Assembly (NCBI GenBank): GCA_033391075.1 | Contig: JAWPMV010000001.1 | Span: 7,378,001 to 7,442,000, forward strand | Direction: 5' to 3' | DNA length: 64,000 bases | From: Bacteroidia bacterium | GTDB taxonomy: Bacteria > Bacteroidota > Bacteroidia > J057 | Shown: positions 8,564 to 16,500 of the stretch, piece after piece | How the letters are laid out: each line of letters starts with the position of its first letter | Position numbering within the stretch: position 1 is the stretch's first letter | Translations under genes and position numbers: made by a program | The notes under the pieces: model-generated | Seen by the model: the letters and a program-made list of their open reading frames with translations, nothing else | Database searches by the model: none | Told to the model about the DNA's origin: nothing

Positions 8564-10219
8564 ATGAAAACGGTTACCATTTTCTTTAAGGAAATTCTGG
8601 TGCTTGCTTGCTTGCTTTTTTGCACCAACTTACATGCTCAAATTTGTGTTCCTGATACCTCGGGAAATGCTCAGGGCATTTTCCCTTCAACTCTCCCCAA
8701 TATATGTTTAAATGAAAGCTATCAGGCGACAATCACTGTTAGAGTACCCGCTGATACGAATATCGTAGTTGGAGGCACAACTTTTTTTGCAATTATTGAT
8801 TCTCAGGTGATTGATAGTATCAAAGGTCTGCCTCCGGGCATAACATATTCCTGTCAAATGTCAGCTTGTGTAATTTCAGGAGGTTCTGAATCCTGCATTC
8901 TGGTTTCAGGTACTGCCAGTCAGGCAGGTACCTATCCCATAGATATTATTTCAACGATCTACGGAACAGTAAGCGGAGTACCCAACACGCTGGTAGATAC
9001 ACAACAGGCATATTATACCATCATCGTTAATACACTAACCGCTACAACTGCCTCTACTCCGGCAGATTGCGATGCGATGAATGGAACTGCCAGTATTACG
9101 CCCAGTGGAACGGCACCATATACCTATAGCTGGAATAATGGAGGAACAACGGCTACAATTTCTAACCTTGCTACTGGGCAATATACCGTGACAGTCACGG
9201 ATGCAAATGCCTGTTCGATTACGGAGACGGTAAGTGTTGGAAATACAGGAGCTGCCCCTCAAATCACAGTAGATAATGTAAGCTGGACGGGTTGTGCGGA
9301 AGATGGTTCGGGACAGATTGATTTGACGGTTTCAGGTGGAAGTCCGGCCTACACCTATGCCTGGTCTTCTGGTCAGGATACAGAGGATCTCAGTGCGCTG
9401 CCTGCCGGAAATTATCAACTGACTGTTACTGATGCACTCGGTTGTATAGCTATGCAAAGTGTGGAACTTACTGCTCCAGCTACGCTAACAAGCCAGGTAT
9501 TGATTCAAACCAATAACCTTTGTTCAGGTGAAAATAATGGGTCTATTTCAACCACCATCACCGGAGGAGTCACTCCTTATATGATCAGTTGGAATACGGC
9601 TCCTCCTGTAACAGTGGAGACAATCAATAATCTTCCAGCAGGTCAATACACCATGAGAGTTGAAGACGCTATCGGCTGTGTGAAATTATTGAATACAACG
9701 ATCACTGAACCTCCGGCTCTTGGGATTGTCTTTGAGGATAGTTCTGAAACTGCTGCAGCTGCTATGGATGGTTCTATAGAAGCCGTAGCAAGTGGAGGTA
9801 CGCCGCCTTATACCTATGCCTGGTCTAATGGAGAAAGTACGGCCTTTATTGATAGCTTGAGTTCTGCCAGTTATAGCCTGACCATAACAGACGCTAATAA
9901 TTGTGTGTTTACAGATTCTGTGCAATTGGGACAATGGGCAGTTGGAATTGAGAATGAATTCGAAGCAGCTATTTCCGATCTGAGAATCAGTCCTAATCCC
10001 TCAAGTGGAATATTCAAGCTGGATCTGGAATTAAGCAAACGACAGGAACTAAAACTGGAAGTTCTGGATTTGCAAGGGAAGCTTCTTTTCGCCAAATCCT
10101 TTCCTCAAAGCCTATTGCTTCAGGAAGAAATAAAGCTCGATCGTTTAAATAGCGGTTTATACTTTGTCAGGATAAGCTCTCCGCTGGGTTCTACCAGTAG
10201 AAAATTGATGCTTAGATAA
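8564..10219 (+). CDS. SprB-repeat exoprotein with T9SS type A sorting domain (paralogue 2)
   Basis: A 551-residue paralogue of the preceding gene with the same plan: signal peptide (LLFCTNLHAQ), N-terminal domain with GLPPGITYSCQMSACVISGG, several SprB-like repeats (APYTYSWNNGGTTATISNL, YTVTVTDANACSITE, PAYTYAWSSGQDTEDLSAL) and a C-terminal sorting domain (LRISPNPSSGIFKLDL...GLYFVRISSPLGSTSRKLML). The last repeat of both proteins shares SETAA.AM.GS. Sequence drift between the two is substantial, so the duplication is not recent. Expected location is the outer surface via T9SS. Confidence 0.8.
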   Translation: MKTVTIFFKEILVLACLLFCTNLHAQICVPDTSGNAQGIFPSTLPNICLNESYQATITVRVPADTNIVVGGTTFFAIIDSQVIDSIKGLPPGITYSCQMSACVISGGSESCILVSGTASQAGTYPIDIISTIYGTVSGVPNTLVDTQQAYYTIIVNTLTATTASTPADCDAMNGTASITPSGTAPYTYSWNNGGTTATISNLATGQYTVTVTDANACSITETVSVGNTGAAPQITVDNVSWTGCAEDGSGQIDLTVSGGSPAYTYAWSSGQDTEDLSALPAGNYQLTVTDALGCIAMQSVELTAPATLTSQVLIQTNNLCSGENNGSISTTITGGVTPYMISWNTAPPVTVETINNLPAGQYTMRVEDAIGCVKLLNTTITEPPALGIVFEDSSETAAAAMDGSIEAVASGGTPPYTYAWSNGESTAFIDSLSSASYSLTITDANNCVFTDSVQLGQWAVGIENEFEAAISDLRISPNPSSGIFKLDLELSKRQELKLEVLDLQGKLLFAKSFPQSLLLQEEIKLDRLNSGLYFVRISSPLGSTSRKLMLR

Positions 10220-10222
10220 ATG

Positions 10223-10254
10223 AAAAAAGGAGAGTCAGATGACTCTCCTTTTTT
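10223..10254. terminator. Bidirectional intrinsic terminator
   Basis: GGAGAGTCA/TGACTCTCC perfect 9-bp stem, 2-nt loop, flanked by AAAAAA and TTTTTT. It separates the converging SprB-repeat gene (stop 10219) and histidine kinase gene (stop 10256). Confidence 0.85.
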
Positions 10255-10255
10255 C

Positions 10256-11743
10256 TTAAACTCCATTTGCCTGAAGTTGATTATAGAGGGGAAGAGAAAA
10301 GAAAAATTCCGCTCCCGAATTTCTTTTGTTGCGAACGTTGATATGCGTTTCGTGGAGTTCGAGGATTTTTTTCACGATGGCTAGTCCCAGACCCACTCCC
10401 TCATTGGGTGTGTCATCGGGAGATTTGCCTCTTTGATAGCGTTCAAAAATAAAGGATTGTTTCTCGGCGGGTATTCCCGGACCACTGTCCAATACGCGTA
10501 TGGTTACACCTTCTTCTCCGTTCTCCAACTGCAGACTTACCTTTCCTCCTTCAGGCGTAAATTTAATCGCATTGTCCAGAAGGTTTTGCAAAACCCTTTC
10601 GACCAAAGAAATATCAGCAAAAACCAAAGGAAGCTGATCCGGATGAATAAGTTCGAGGCTGATATTTTTTTTCTTCCCCAAAACCTCATATTTCAATTTT
10701 ACATCATGAGCTAATTCCGTCAAAAAAAAAGGTTCTTTTTGAGGCTCAATCTGCATAGCATCCAACTTCGTATATTCAAAAAGCTGCTGAATAAGGCGAT
10801 TGAGTCTATGGCTGCTGCTGGTGATGATATTGAGATACTTCATGCGTTCCTCCTCTCCCAATTCCGTATTCTTGATCATCAGGGTTTCCACATATCCCTG
10901 CATGATGGCAAGAGGAGTTCGCAGGTCATGAGATACATTGGCAATCAATTCCTGCCGTAGTTTCTCCACAGATTTGATCTGTTCGATATTGGCTTCCAGC
11001 GTATCGGCCATCTCATTGAATGTTTCTGCCAGAGGATGCCAATCCTGAGCTGCGTGCTCATCTATTCGGGCATCCATATCGCCCTCTTTAAATCTGGTTA
11101 CAGTGGCAAGAACTTCCCGCAAACTTCGGGTTACGTACCAAAGTGCGAACAATCCCAGGGCCAATGCCAGAAAAAGGGAAAGAAAGAAGTAACGGGTGCC
11201 CAAATTTATAAAATAGTCGCTTTCGAGGACCCCCGCTACTCCAGCTCTTTTTTCGCTAGCCAGTATGATATAAATGTATCCTTGCAGCTTTTCATCCTGT
11301 ACAATCTTGGCCGCAGAGAACACATTTTGTTTTTCCGGATGTCTGGGATCGTCTCCCATGATGAAGGGTTTTTCTTCGCTGGCAATAAATTCTTTTAAAG
11401 GAGCCAGACTGACCTTCTCCAGTTTGACCACTTTGTAAGGGGCAACATAGGTGATAATGTTTCCGAGCGTATCCAATAGGTAGACTTCTACTGAAGGATT
11501 GATCATCATCATCGAATGCATGATGTCCTGCATCGCAGTCGTATCTACCTGCCCGTCCTTGTAAATGGATTTATTTTCCGCAACTGTATACTCCGCAATA
11601 TTTCCATACAGCTGCTGATTGACTTCGTACATATAATCCCGCTGGATCATGCGCGAGATGAGCAAATAGACCAGCCCCAGACTTGCCAGTGCAAAGAGGA
11701 GGGTCATAGCTACCTTGAAAAATAAGGTGTTTTTGAGATTCAT
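10256..11743 (-). CDS. Membrane sensor histidine kinase of a two-component system
   Basis: A 495-residue classical sensor kinase. It has a transmembrane helix at 10-30, a periplasmic sensor region (about 31-180, unrecognised), a second helix around 182-205 (YFFLSLFLALALGLFALWYV), then HAMP (about 205-255), HisKA with the phospho-acceptor in ANVSHDLRTPL (H272), and HATPase_c with the N box LLDNAIKFT, the DSGPGIP G1 box and GVGLGLAIV. It should autophosphorylate on His and pass the phosphate to the regulator encoded 9 bp upstream. The pair is co-transcribed. The signal sensed is unknown. Confidence 0.92.
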   Translation of the reverse strand: MNLKNTLFFKVAMTLLFALASLGLVYLLISRMIQRDYMYEVNQQLYGNIAEYTVAENKSIYKDGQVDTTAMQDIMHSMMMINPSVEVYLLDTLGNIITYVAPYKVVKLEKVSLAPLKEFIASEEKPFIMGDDPRHPEKQNVFSAAKIVQDEKLQGYIYIILASEKRAGVAGVLESDYFINLGTRYFFLSLFLALALGLFALWYVTRSLREVLATVTRFKEGDMDARIDEHAAQDWHPLAETFNEMADTLEANIEQIKSVEKLRQELIANVSHDLRTPLAIMQGYVETLMIKNTELGEEERMKYLNIITSSSHRLNRLIQQLFEYTKLDAMQIEPQKEPFFLTELAHDVKLKYEVLGKKKNISLELIHPDQLPLVFADISLVERVLQNLLDNAIKFTPEGGKVSLQLENGEEGVTIRVLDSGPGIPAEKQSFIFERYQRGKSPDDTPNEGVGLGLAIVKKILELHETHINVRNKRNSGAEFFFSLPLYNQLQANGV

Positions 11744-11752
11744 GAGAACTTC

Positions 11753-12472
11753 TTAAGCATTTTCGTTAAAGCGATACCCTATGCCCCAGGAGGTAAGGAT
11801 ATAGCTGGGCTGATTCATATCAGGCTCTATTTTTCTTCTTAGGCGATTGATGTGAGAGTTGACTGTATGTTCATAGCCGTCAAAATCATAGCCCCATACG
11901 AGGTTCAGGATGCGACTTCTGTCAAAGCTTTTCCCTGGATGAGAGGCAAGCAAACTCAGGAGCTCAAATTCTTTAGGTGAAAGGTCAATTCTTTCTTCCC
12001 TGATGCTAACAGCTCTTTTTTCCAGGTCAATTACCAATTCGCCAAATTGAAGCTTCTGTTTGATCTTTGATTCCTCCTCGCTGGATTTGAGGACTTCCGT
12101 TCTTCTTAAAATGGATTTCACCCGTGCCAAAAATTCTCTGACACTAAAAGGCTTGGTCATATAGTCATCAGCCCCCATTTCCAGTCCCAGTACTTTATCG
12201 ATTTCTTCTGAACGTGCCGTGAGCATCATAATGGGAGTACTTTTCTGTTCCACACGAAGAGTACGGCAAATTTCCAGTCCATCTATACCGGGAAGGTTCA
12301 GGTCAAGAATCACCAGATCAAATCTTTCAGCCCTTGCCATTTCCAATCCTTTCTTCCCTTCGAATGCGGTAGAAAGGGCGTATTCATGGTCTTTTAGGTG
12401 GATTTCCAGCAAAGAAACGATGTCCGGATCATCCTCAATGATCAATATCTTCTTCATTTTTTGATTTTTCAT
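11753..12472 (-). CDS. OmpR/PhoB-family response regulator
   Basis: A 239-residue regulator with an N-terminal receiver domain (IIEDDPDIVSLLEIH; acceptor Asp in LVILDLNLPG, D57 from this start; Thr in MMLTA; Lys in YMTKPFS) and a C-terminal winged-helix DNA-binding domain (LSPKEFELLSLLASHPGKSF... VWGYDF...VNSHINRLRRKIE). A second ATG five codons in (12457) is equally possible. It leads the operon with the kinase gene and is divergent from the repeat exoprotein at 12626. Three TATCACA copies in the divergent region are candidate binding sites. Confidence 0.92.
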   Translation of the reverse strand: MKNQKMKKILIIEDDPDIVSLLEIHLKDHEYALSTAFEGKKGLEMARAERFDLVILDLNLPGIDGLEICRTLRVEQKSTPIMMLTARSEEIDKVLGLEMGADDYMTKPFSVREFLARVKSILRRTEVLKSSEEESKIKQKLQFGELVIDLEKRAVSIREERIDLSPKEFELLSLLASHPGKSFDRSRILNLVWGYDFDGYEHTVNSHINRLRRKIEPDMNQPSYILTSWGIGYRFNENA

Positions 12473-12491
12473 GCTAAAGTACGCCTCTAAT

Positions 12492-12562
12492 TATCACAAA
12501 AATATCACAGAGATGACAAGTATTCTGTTTAATGATGATCCAATCGTGATCATTCTGTGATA
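12492..12562. promoter_or_regulatory. Candidate response-regulator site: three TATCACA copies
   Basis: TATCACA occurs at 12492-12498 and 12503-12509, an exact direct repeat with 11-bp phasing as used by OmpR/PhoB-family dimers. An inverted copy TGTGATA lies at 12556-12562. The minus-strand -7 candidate TATTTTTG (12497-12504) sits between and overlaps the direct pair, and the plus-strand candidate at 12572 follows the inverted copy. This would let the adjacent regulator control itself and the exoprotein gene. Inference from arrangement only. Confidence 0.45.
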
Positions 12563-12571
12563 ATGTAACGA

Positions 12572-12579
12572 TAATTTTG
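12572..12579 (+). promoter_or_regulatory. Candidate -7 box of the repeat exoprotein gene (TAATTTTG)
   Basis: Exact TAnnTTTG match 46 bp before the ATG at 12626 and 9 bp after the inverted TGTGATA. No good TTG at the expected upstream distance, which would fit activator dependence. Confidence 0.4.
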
Positions 12580-12625
12580 GTCCCTCATCCAATTCTCAAA
12601 GCTCAGCACATTTTAAGCTACGCGT

Positions 12626-15600
12626 ATGAAACGAATTTATTCTTTTCTTCTGGTAGCCCTGTTTTGCAGTTTACCCTTTATCTATGGGAAACTTGTGGAA
12701 CAGGCTAAATTTCTGGACCATCGTTCAGAAACCAGAGTTGCTGCGGTAGAAGTAGATCTATCTACTCCTGCGGCATTTTCAAACACCCTGATGACTTGTG
12801 ATGGGGGTATGGTAAGCACAAGTTCTGGAGCCGACACAACCTATGTATGCTATGACGGAACAGATCAAATCATTGCTTTCGACAGCACCAACACAAGTAT
12901 GGACAATTTCCAGTACGTAGTTACCGATGCCAATGGCGTTATCCTGGGGCTTCCTCCGGCAGATATGGTGAATTTCACCGCCGCAGGACCTGGAGAATGC
13001 TGGGTGTGGGGACTATCCTATACTGGAAACCTGACCGCTATGGTTGGGGATACTGCAACAAGCATCAATCTGTCTGATGATTGTTTCGACCTCTCCGACA
13101 ATTTTGTAGTAGTATTGAGAGACACTGTTAGCGGCGGTATCGTCAGTTCTGCTTTTGGAACAGATACAGTCAATGTTTGTATCGATGATGCTACAGCTGC
13201 TATTTCATTTAATAGCACTGATGCAGTAGGACCCAACTTCCGGTATGTAGTTACGGATGCCAATGGAGTTATCCTTGGGCTTCCTCCTGCAAATATGGTA
13301 GACTTCTCAGGAGCCGGAATCGGCGAGTGCTGGGTATGGGGTCTTTCTTATTCAGGCATGCTAACGGCTCAGCTGGGAGATACGGCTACAGCTGTTGATT
13401 TGACCGATGGTTGTTTTGACCTCTCCGACAACTTTGTAGTTGTATTGAGAGATTCAATGCCCATCGATGGAGGCCGGGTTTATACCGAGTCTCAAATGGA
13501 TACAGTTTACGTTTGTTATGATGGCAGTCAGCAAGTAATTGCTTTCGACAGTTCCATGACCAGCGGACCTAATTTCCAATATGTAGTAACGGATGCAAAT
13601 GGAACTATCCTGGGATTGCCACCAGCAGACATGGTTGACTTTACAGCAGCTGGTCCTGGTGAGTGCTGGGTTTGGGGACTTTCTTACAGTGGAAACCTCA
13701 CTGCACAAGCAGGAGACAATGCGACTCAGGTTGCGTTGACTGACGGATGTTTTGAGTTGTCTGAAAACTTTGTAGTAGTATTCAGAGATAGTGTAAGTGG
13801 GGGTATCGTGAGTTCTGCTTTTGGAACGGATACGGTTCATGTATGTATCGATGATGCTACACCTGCAGTTTCCTTTTCAAGCATGGATGCGGTTGGACCT
13901 AACTTCCGGTATGTCGTTACAGATGACAATGGAGTTATCCTCGGACTTCCTCCTGCAAATACGGTAGACTTCTCTGGTGCTGGCATCGGCGAATGCTGGG
14001 TATGGGGACTTTCCTACTCTGGCATGATCACTGCTCAAGTGGGTGATACAGCTACTTCCGTCCCTTTGACTGATGGTTGTTTTGACCTTTCTGACAACTT
14101 TGTAGTTGTACTGAGGGATTCCATGCAGATCGACGGTGGACGTGTATACACAGAAGCTTTGCAGGATACGGTTTACGTTTGCTACGATGGTACGCAGCAG
14201 GTGATTGCTTTTGATAGCTCTATGACTGCCGGACCTAATTTCCAATATGTAGTTACTGATGCAAATGGAACCATCCTCGGATTGCCACCTGCGGATATGG
14301 TTGACTTTACAGCAGCTGGTCCTGGCGAGTGCTGGGTATGGGGGCTTTCCTATACCGGGACCATCACGGCTCAAGCTGGAGACAATGCGACGCAAGTTGC
14401 CTTGACCGATGGATGCTTTGAGTTGTCTGAAAACTTTGTAGTAGTCTTCCGAGATTCTGTAAATGGGGGTATGGTAAGTACTGCTATGGGTGAGGATACG
14501 GTAAGCGTTTGTATTGATGACAATACGGCAGCTATTGAGTTTGCCAGCATGAATGCTACAGGAGAAAACTTCCAGTATGTAGTAACTGACAACAATGGTA
14601 TCATCCTCGGATTACCACCCGCAAATATGGTAGACTTTTCCGGAGCCGGTATCGGTGAATGCTGGGTGTGGGGACTTTCCTACACTGGAAATCTCACAGC
14701 TATGACCGGACAAGATGCAACTCAGATCGATTTCTCTGATGGTTGTTTTGACCTCTCCGACAACTTTGTAGTTGTATTCAGGGATTCGATTCCTGTAGAT
14801 GGAGGTATGGTGCTGACTGAAAGTGGTAAGGATACTACCTATATATGCTACGATGGTACTCCACAAGTGATTGCTTTCGATAGCGCAGGAACTGCCGGAC
14901 CTAACTTCCAATATGTAGTTACAGATGCAAATGGAACTATCCTGGGATTACCACCTGCAGATATGGTTGACTTTACGGCTGCTGGACCTGGTGAGTGCTG
15001 GGTATGGGGACTTTCCTATACGGGTACTATTACTGCCATGGCCGGAGACAATGCTACGCAAGTAGCCTTGAGTGATGGCTGTTTTGAATTGTCAGAAAAC
15101 TTTGTCGTGGTATTCCGCGATTCAGTAAGTGGAGGTATGGTAAGTTCTGCTTTCGGGCAGGATACCGTGAATGTGTGTATCGATGATTCAACTCCTGCAG
15201 TGGCTTTCGCAAGCACAGATGCAGTAGGGATGAACTTCAGCTATGTAGTGACAGATGCCAATGGAGTAATCCTCGGCCTGCCACCTGCGAACATGGTTGA
15301 CTTCTCTGGCGCTGGAATTGGCGAATGTTGGGTATGGGGACTTTCCTATTCAGGAGAAATTACCGCTCAATTGGGAGATACTGCTACAGCGGTTGATCTG
15401 GCTTCCGGTTGCTTTGACCTCTCTGATAATTTTGTAGTAGTACTTCGCGACTCTATGGAAATTGACGGAGGAATGGTACTGGCTCAATCAGGAGTTGATA
15501 CAGTTGAAGTTTGTATTGATGGTTCTGCTCAGCTGGTACGCTTTGATAGCACCGGAACTTCCGGAGCCAATTTCCAATACGTGGTAACTGATGCTTCAGG

Positions 15601-16087
15601 AAAAATTCTTGGATTGCCTCCGGGTGATCAGGTTGATTTTGGTCCTGCGGGTGTTGGTGAGTGCTGGGTTTGGGGATTGTCCTATACGGGTAATCTGACT
15701 GCAGCTGTAGATGACAATGCCTTGGAGGTAGCTCTTAGTGATGGCTGCTTCGAATTGTCAGAAAGCTTCCTCGTCGTACTGAGAGATTCATCTTTCTGTA
15801 ATGTGGGCATCGAAGACGAATTGGGACTTGAGGATTTCAAAATCTATCCGAATCCGACTACGGACAAGGTGGTGGTTTCTTTCCTCTCTATCCAGCCGAT
15901 TCGTGAAGATGTAGAACTTCGGGTTTATGATCTGAAAGGACAGCTCCTGGATAGCAGAAGCGTAGCACCCACAGGCTCCAGCAGTTTCGAAGCTGAGGTC
16001 GATTTGAGCAGATTCGAAGATGGATTATACCTTATCCAAATTCAAAACAATCAAGGAGTATATCATCAGAAAGTCATAAAAAGATAG
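12626..16087 (+). CDS. Secreted protein with nine alternating A/B repeats and T9SS type A sorting domain
   Basis: A 1153-residue exoprotein of no recognised fold. After a signal peptide (about 1-22) and a short linker come nine repeats of 110-112 residues, each containing YVVTDANGVILGLPPA, GECWVWGLSY and a segment like DGCFDLSDNFVVVLRD. The repeats alternate between A (VYVCYDG, AAGPGECW) and B (VCIDD, GAGIGECW), giving a 666-bp two-unit period. Each repeat has three Cys, including one in GECWVWG and one in GCF. The last 80 residues are a T9SS signal (FKIYPNPTTDKVVVSF ... GLYLIQIQNNQG ... KVIKR). Expected on the cell surface. The divergent two-component operon may regulate it. Function unknown; adhesion or a surface layer are guesses. 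Confidence 0.8.
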   Translation: MKRIYSFLLVALFCSLPFIYGKLVEQAKFLDHRSETRVAAVEVDLSTPAAFSNTLMTCDGGMVSTSSGADTTYVCYDGTDQIIAFDSTNTSMDNFQYVVTDANGVILGLPPADMVNFTAAGPGECWVWGLSYTGNLTAMVGDTATSINLSDDCFDLSDNFVVVLRDTVSGGIVSSAFGTDTVNVCIDDATAAISFNSTDAVGPNFRYVVTDANGVILGLPPANMVDFSGAGIGECWVWGLSYSGMLTAQLGDTATAVDLTDGCFDLSDNFVVVLRDSMPIDGGRVYTESQMDTVYVCYDGSQQVIAFDSSMTSGPNFQYVVTDANGTILGLPPADMVDFTAAGPGECWVWGLSYSGNLTAQAGDNATQVALTDGCFELSENFVVVFRDSVSGGIVSSAFGTDTVHVCIDDATPAVSFSSMDAVGPNFRYVVTDDNGVILGLPPANTVDFSGAGIGECWVWGLSYSGMITAQVGDTATSVPLTDGCFDLSDNFVVVLRDSMQIDGGRVYTEALQDTVYVCYDGTQQVIAFDSSMTAGPNFQYVVTDANGTILGLPPADMVDFTAAGPGECWVWGLSYTGTITAQAGDNATQVALTDGCFELSENFVVVFRDSVNGGMVSTAMGEDTVSVCIDDNTAAIEFASMNATGENFQYVVTDNNGIILGLPPANMVDFSGAGIGECWVWGLSYTGNLTAMTGQDATQIDFSDGCFDLSDNFVVVFRDSIPVDGGMVLTESGKDTTYICYDGTPQVIAFDSAGTAGPNFQYVVTDANGTILGLPPADMVDFTAAGPGECWVWGLSYTGTITAMAGDNATQVALSDGCFELSENFVVVFRDSVSGGMVSSAFGQDTVNVCIDDSTPAVAFASTDAVGMNFSYVVTDANGVILGLPPANMVDFSGAGIGECWVWGLSYSGEITAQLGDTATAVDLASGCFDLSDNFVVVLRDSMEIDGGMVLAQSGVDTVEVCIDGSAQLVRFDSTGTSGANFQYVVTDASGKILGLPPGDQVDFGPAGVGECWVWGLSYTGNLTAAVDDNALEVALSDGCFELSESFLVVLRDSSFCNVGIEDELGLEDFKIYPNPTTDKVVVSFLSIQPIREDVELRVYDLKGQLLDSRSVAPTGSSSFEAEVDLSRFEDGLYLIQIQNNQGVYHQKVIKR
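12800..15790 (+). repeat. Nine tandem coding repeats, 330/336 bp alternating (666-bp period)
   Basis: The GGn-GAn codons opening the GECWVWG motif lie at 12992, 13322, 13658, 13988, 14324, 14654, 14990, 15320 and 15656. The steps are 330, 336, 330, 336, 330, 336, 330 and 336, so the unit of duplication was an A+B dimer. The last copy is the most diverged. Confidence 0.9.
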
Positions 16088-16127
16088 TTTTAGTTTTGGT
16101 TTAAGGTTTGCCTTTGGCAAAGATGTG

Positions 16128-16156
16128 TCCCCGACCCATGGGGTCGGGGATCTTTT
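16128..16156 (+). terminator. Intrinsic terminator of the A/B repeat gene
   Basis: TCCCCGACCC/GGGTCGGGGA, a perfect 10-bp stem with a 3-nt loop, followed by TCTTTT; 40 bp after the stop codon at 16087. Confidence 0.75.
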
Positions 16157-16189
16157 CCTCAAAACAATACGTGCTGAGCAATTTAGAAA

Positions 16190-16218
16190 TCCCCACCTCT
16201 GGTGGGGGTTTTCTTTTT
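16190..16218 (+). terminator. Second downstream hairpin with T tail
   Basis: CCCCACC/GGTGGGG with a TCT loop followed by TTTTCTTTTT. A second, back-up terminator for the plus strand. Confidence 0.55.
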
Positions 16219-16258
16219 GTCCTGGAACAGTTTATCAACTCTGATTGAGTCCGAAGGA

Positions 16259-16306
16259 AAGTTCAAGTATCAAAACCAGACTCAAATAAGTATGATACTT
16301 GAACTT
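16259..16306. repeat. 14-bp perfect inverted repeat AAGTTCAAGTATCA / TGATACTTGAACTT
   Basis: Arms at 16259-16272 and 16293-16306, 20-nt spacer. The core CAAGTT/AACTTG recurs in a related palindrome at 56540-56603, also downstream of a giant repeat exoprotein gene. No Ts follow, so it does not look like a terminator. Confidence 0.55.
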
Positions 16307-16367
16307 AATTCGAATGGAATAGTAGCTAGCCTTAGCTATAAAAACTCTTTTCTCAGAAAGACATTCC

Positions 16368-16407
16368 TCCAAACAAAAAATCCCCAGTCCTCTCGGACCA
16401 GGGATTT
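16368..16407 (-). terminator. Terminator for the minus-strand gene at 16501
   Basis: AAATCCC (16378-16384) pairs with GGGATTT (16401-16407) and inner GTCC pairs with GGAC. Read on the minus strand the stem runs into TTTTTTG. About 94 bp after the stop codon. Confidence 0.55.
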
Positions 16408-16500
16408 CCCTTTTAAGGGAAGTGTGATGGTAGTAGTAGTATGTTCTCTTTTAGCGTATTGACAGCTTATCTTTCGTTTCGGTAATGGCGGGGGAGGGCA

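Larger units (their letters stand above)
16088..16500. other. Intergenic region rich in hairpins, no gene seen
   Basis: This 413-bp gap holds four inverted repeats (16128-16150, 16190-16208, 16259-16306 and 16378-16407). Three look like transcription terminators and one is an AAGTTCAAG palindrome. Short open frames here lack any coding character. Confidence 0.6.

Noticed and set aside
12800-15790. Tandem repeats considered as a CRISPR or satellite array
   Set aside because: The repeats are long, in frame and encode conserved protein motifs, with no spacer structure.
16202-16462. An 86-codon open frame in the 16.1-16.5 kb gap
   Set aside because: It consists of the hairpins and palindromes themselves; no domain, no neighbour logic.
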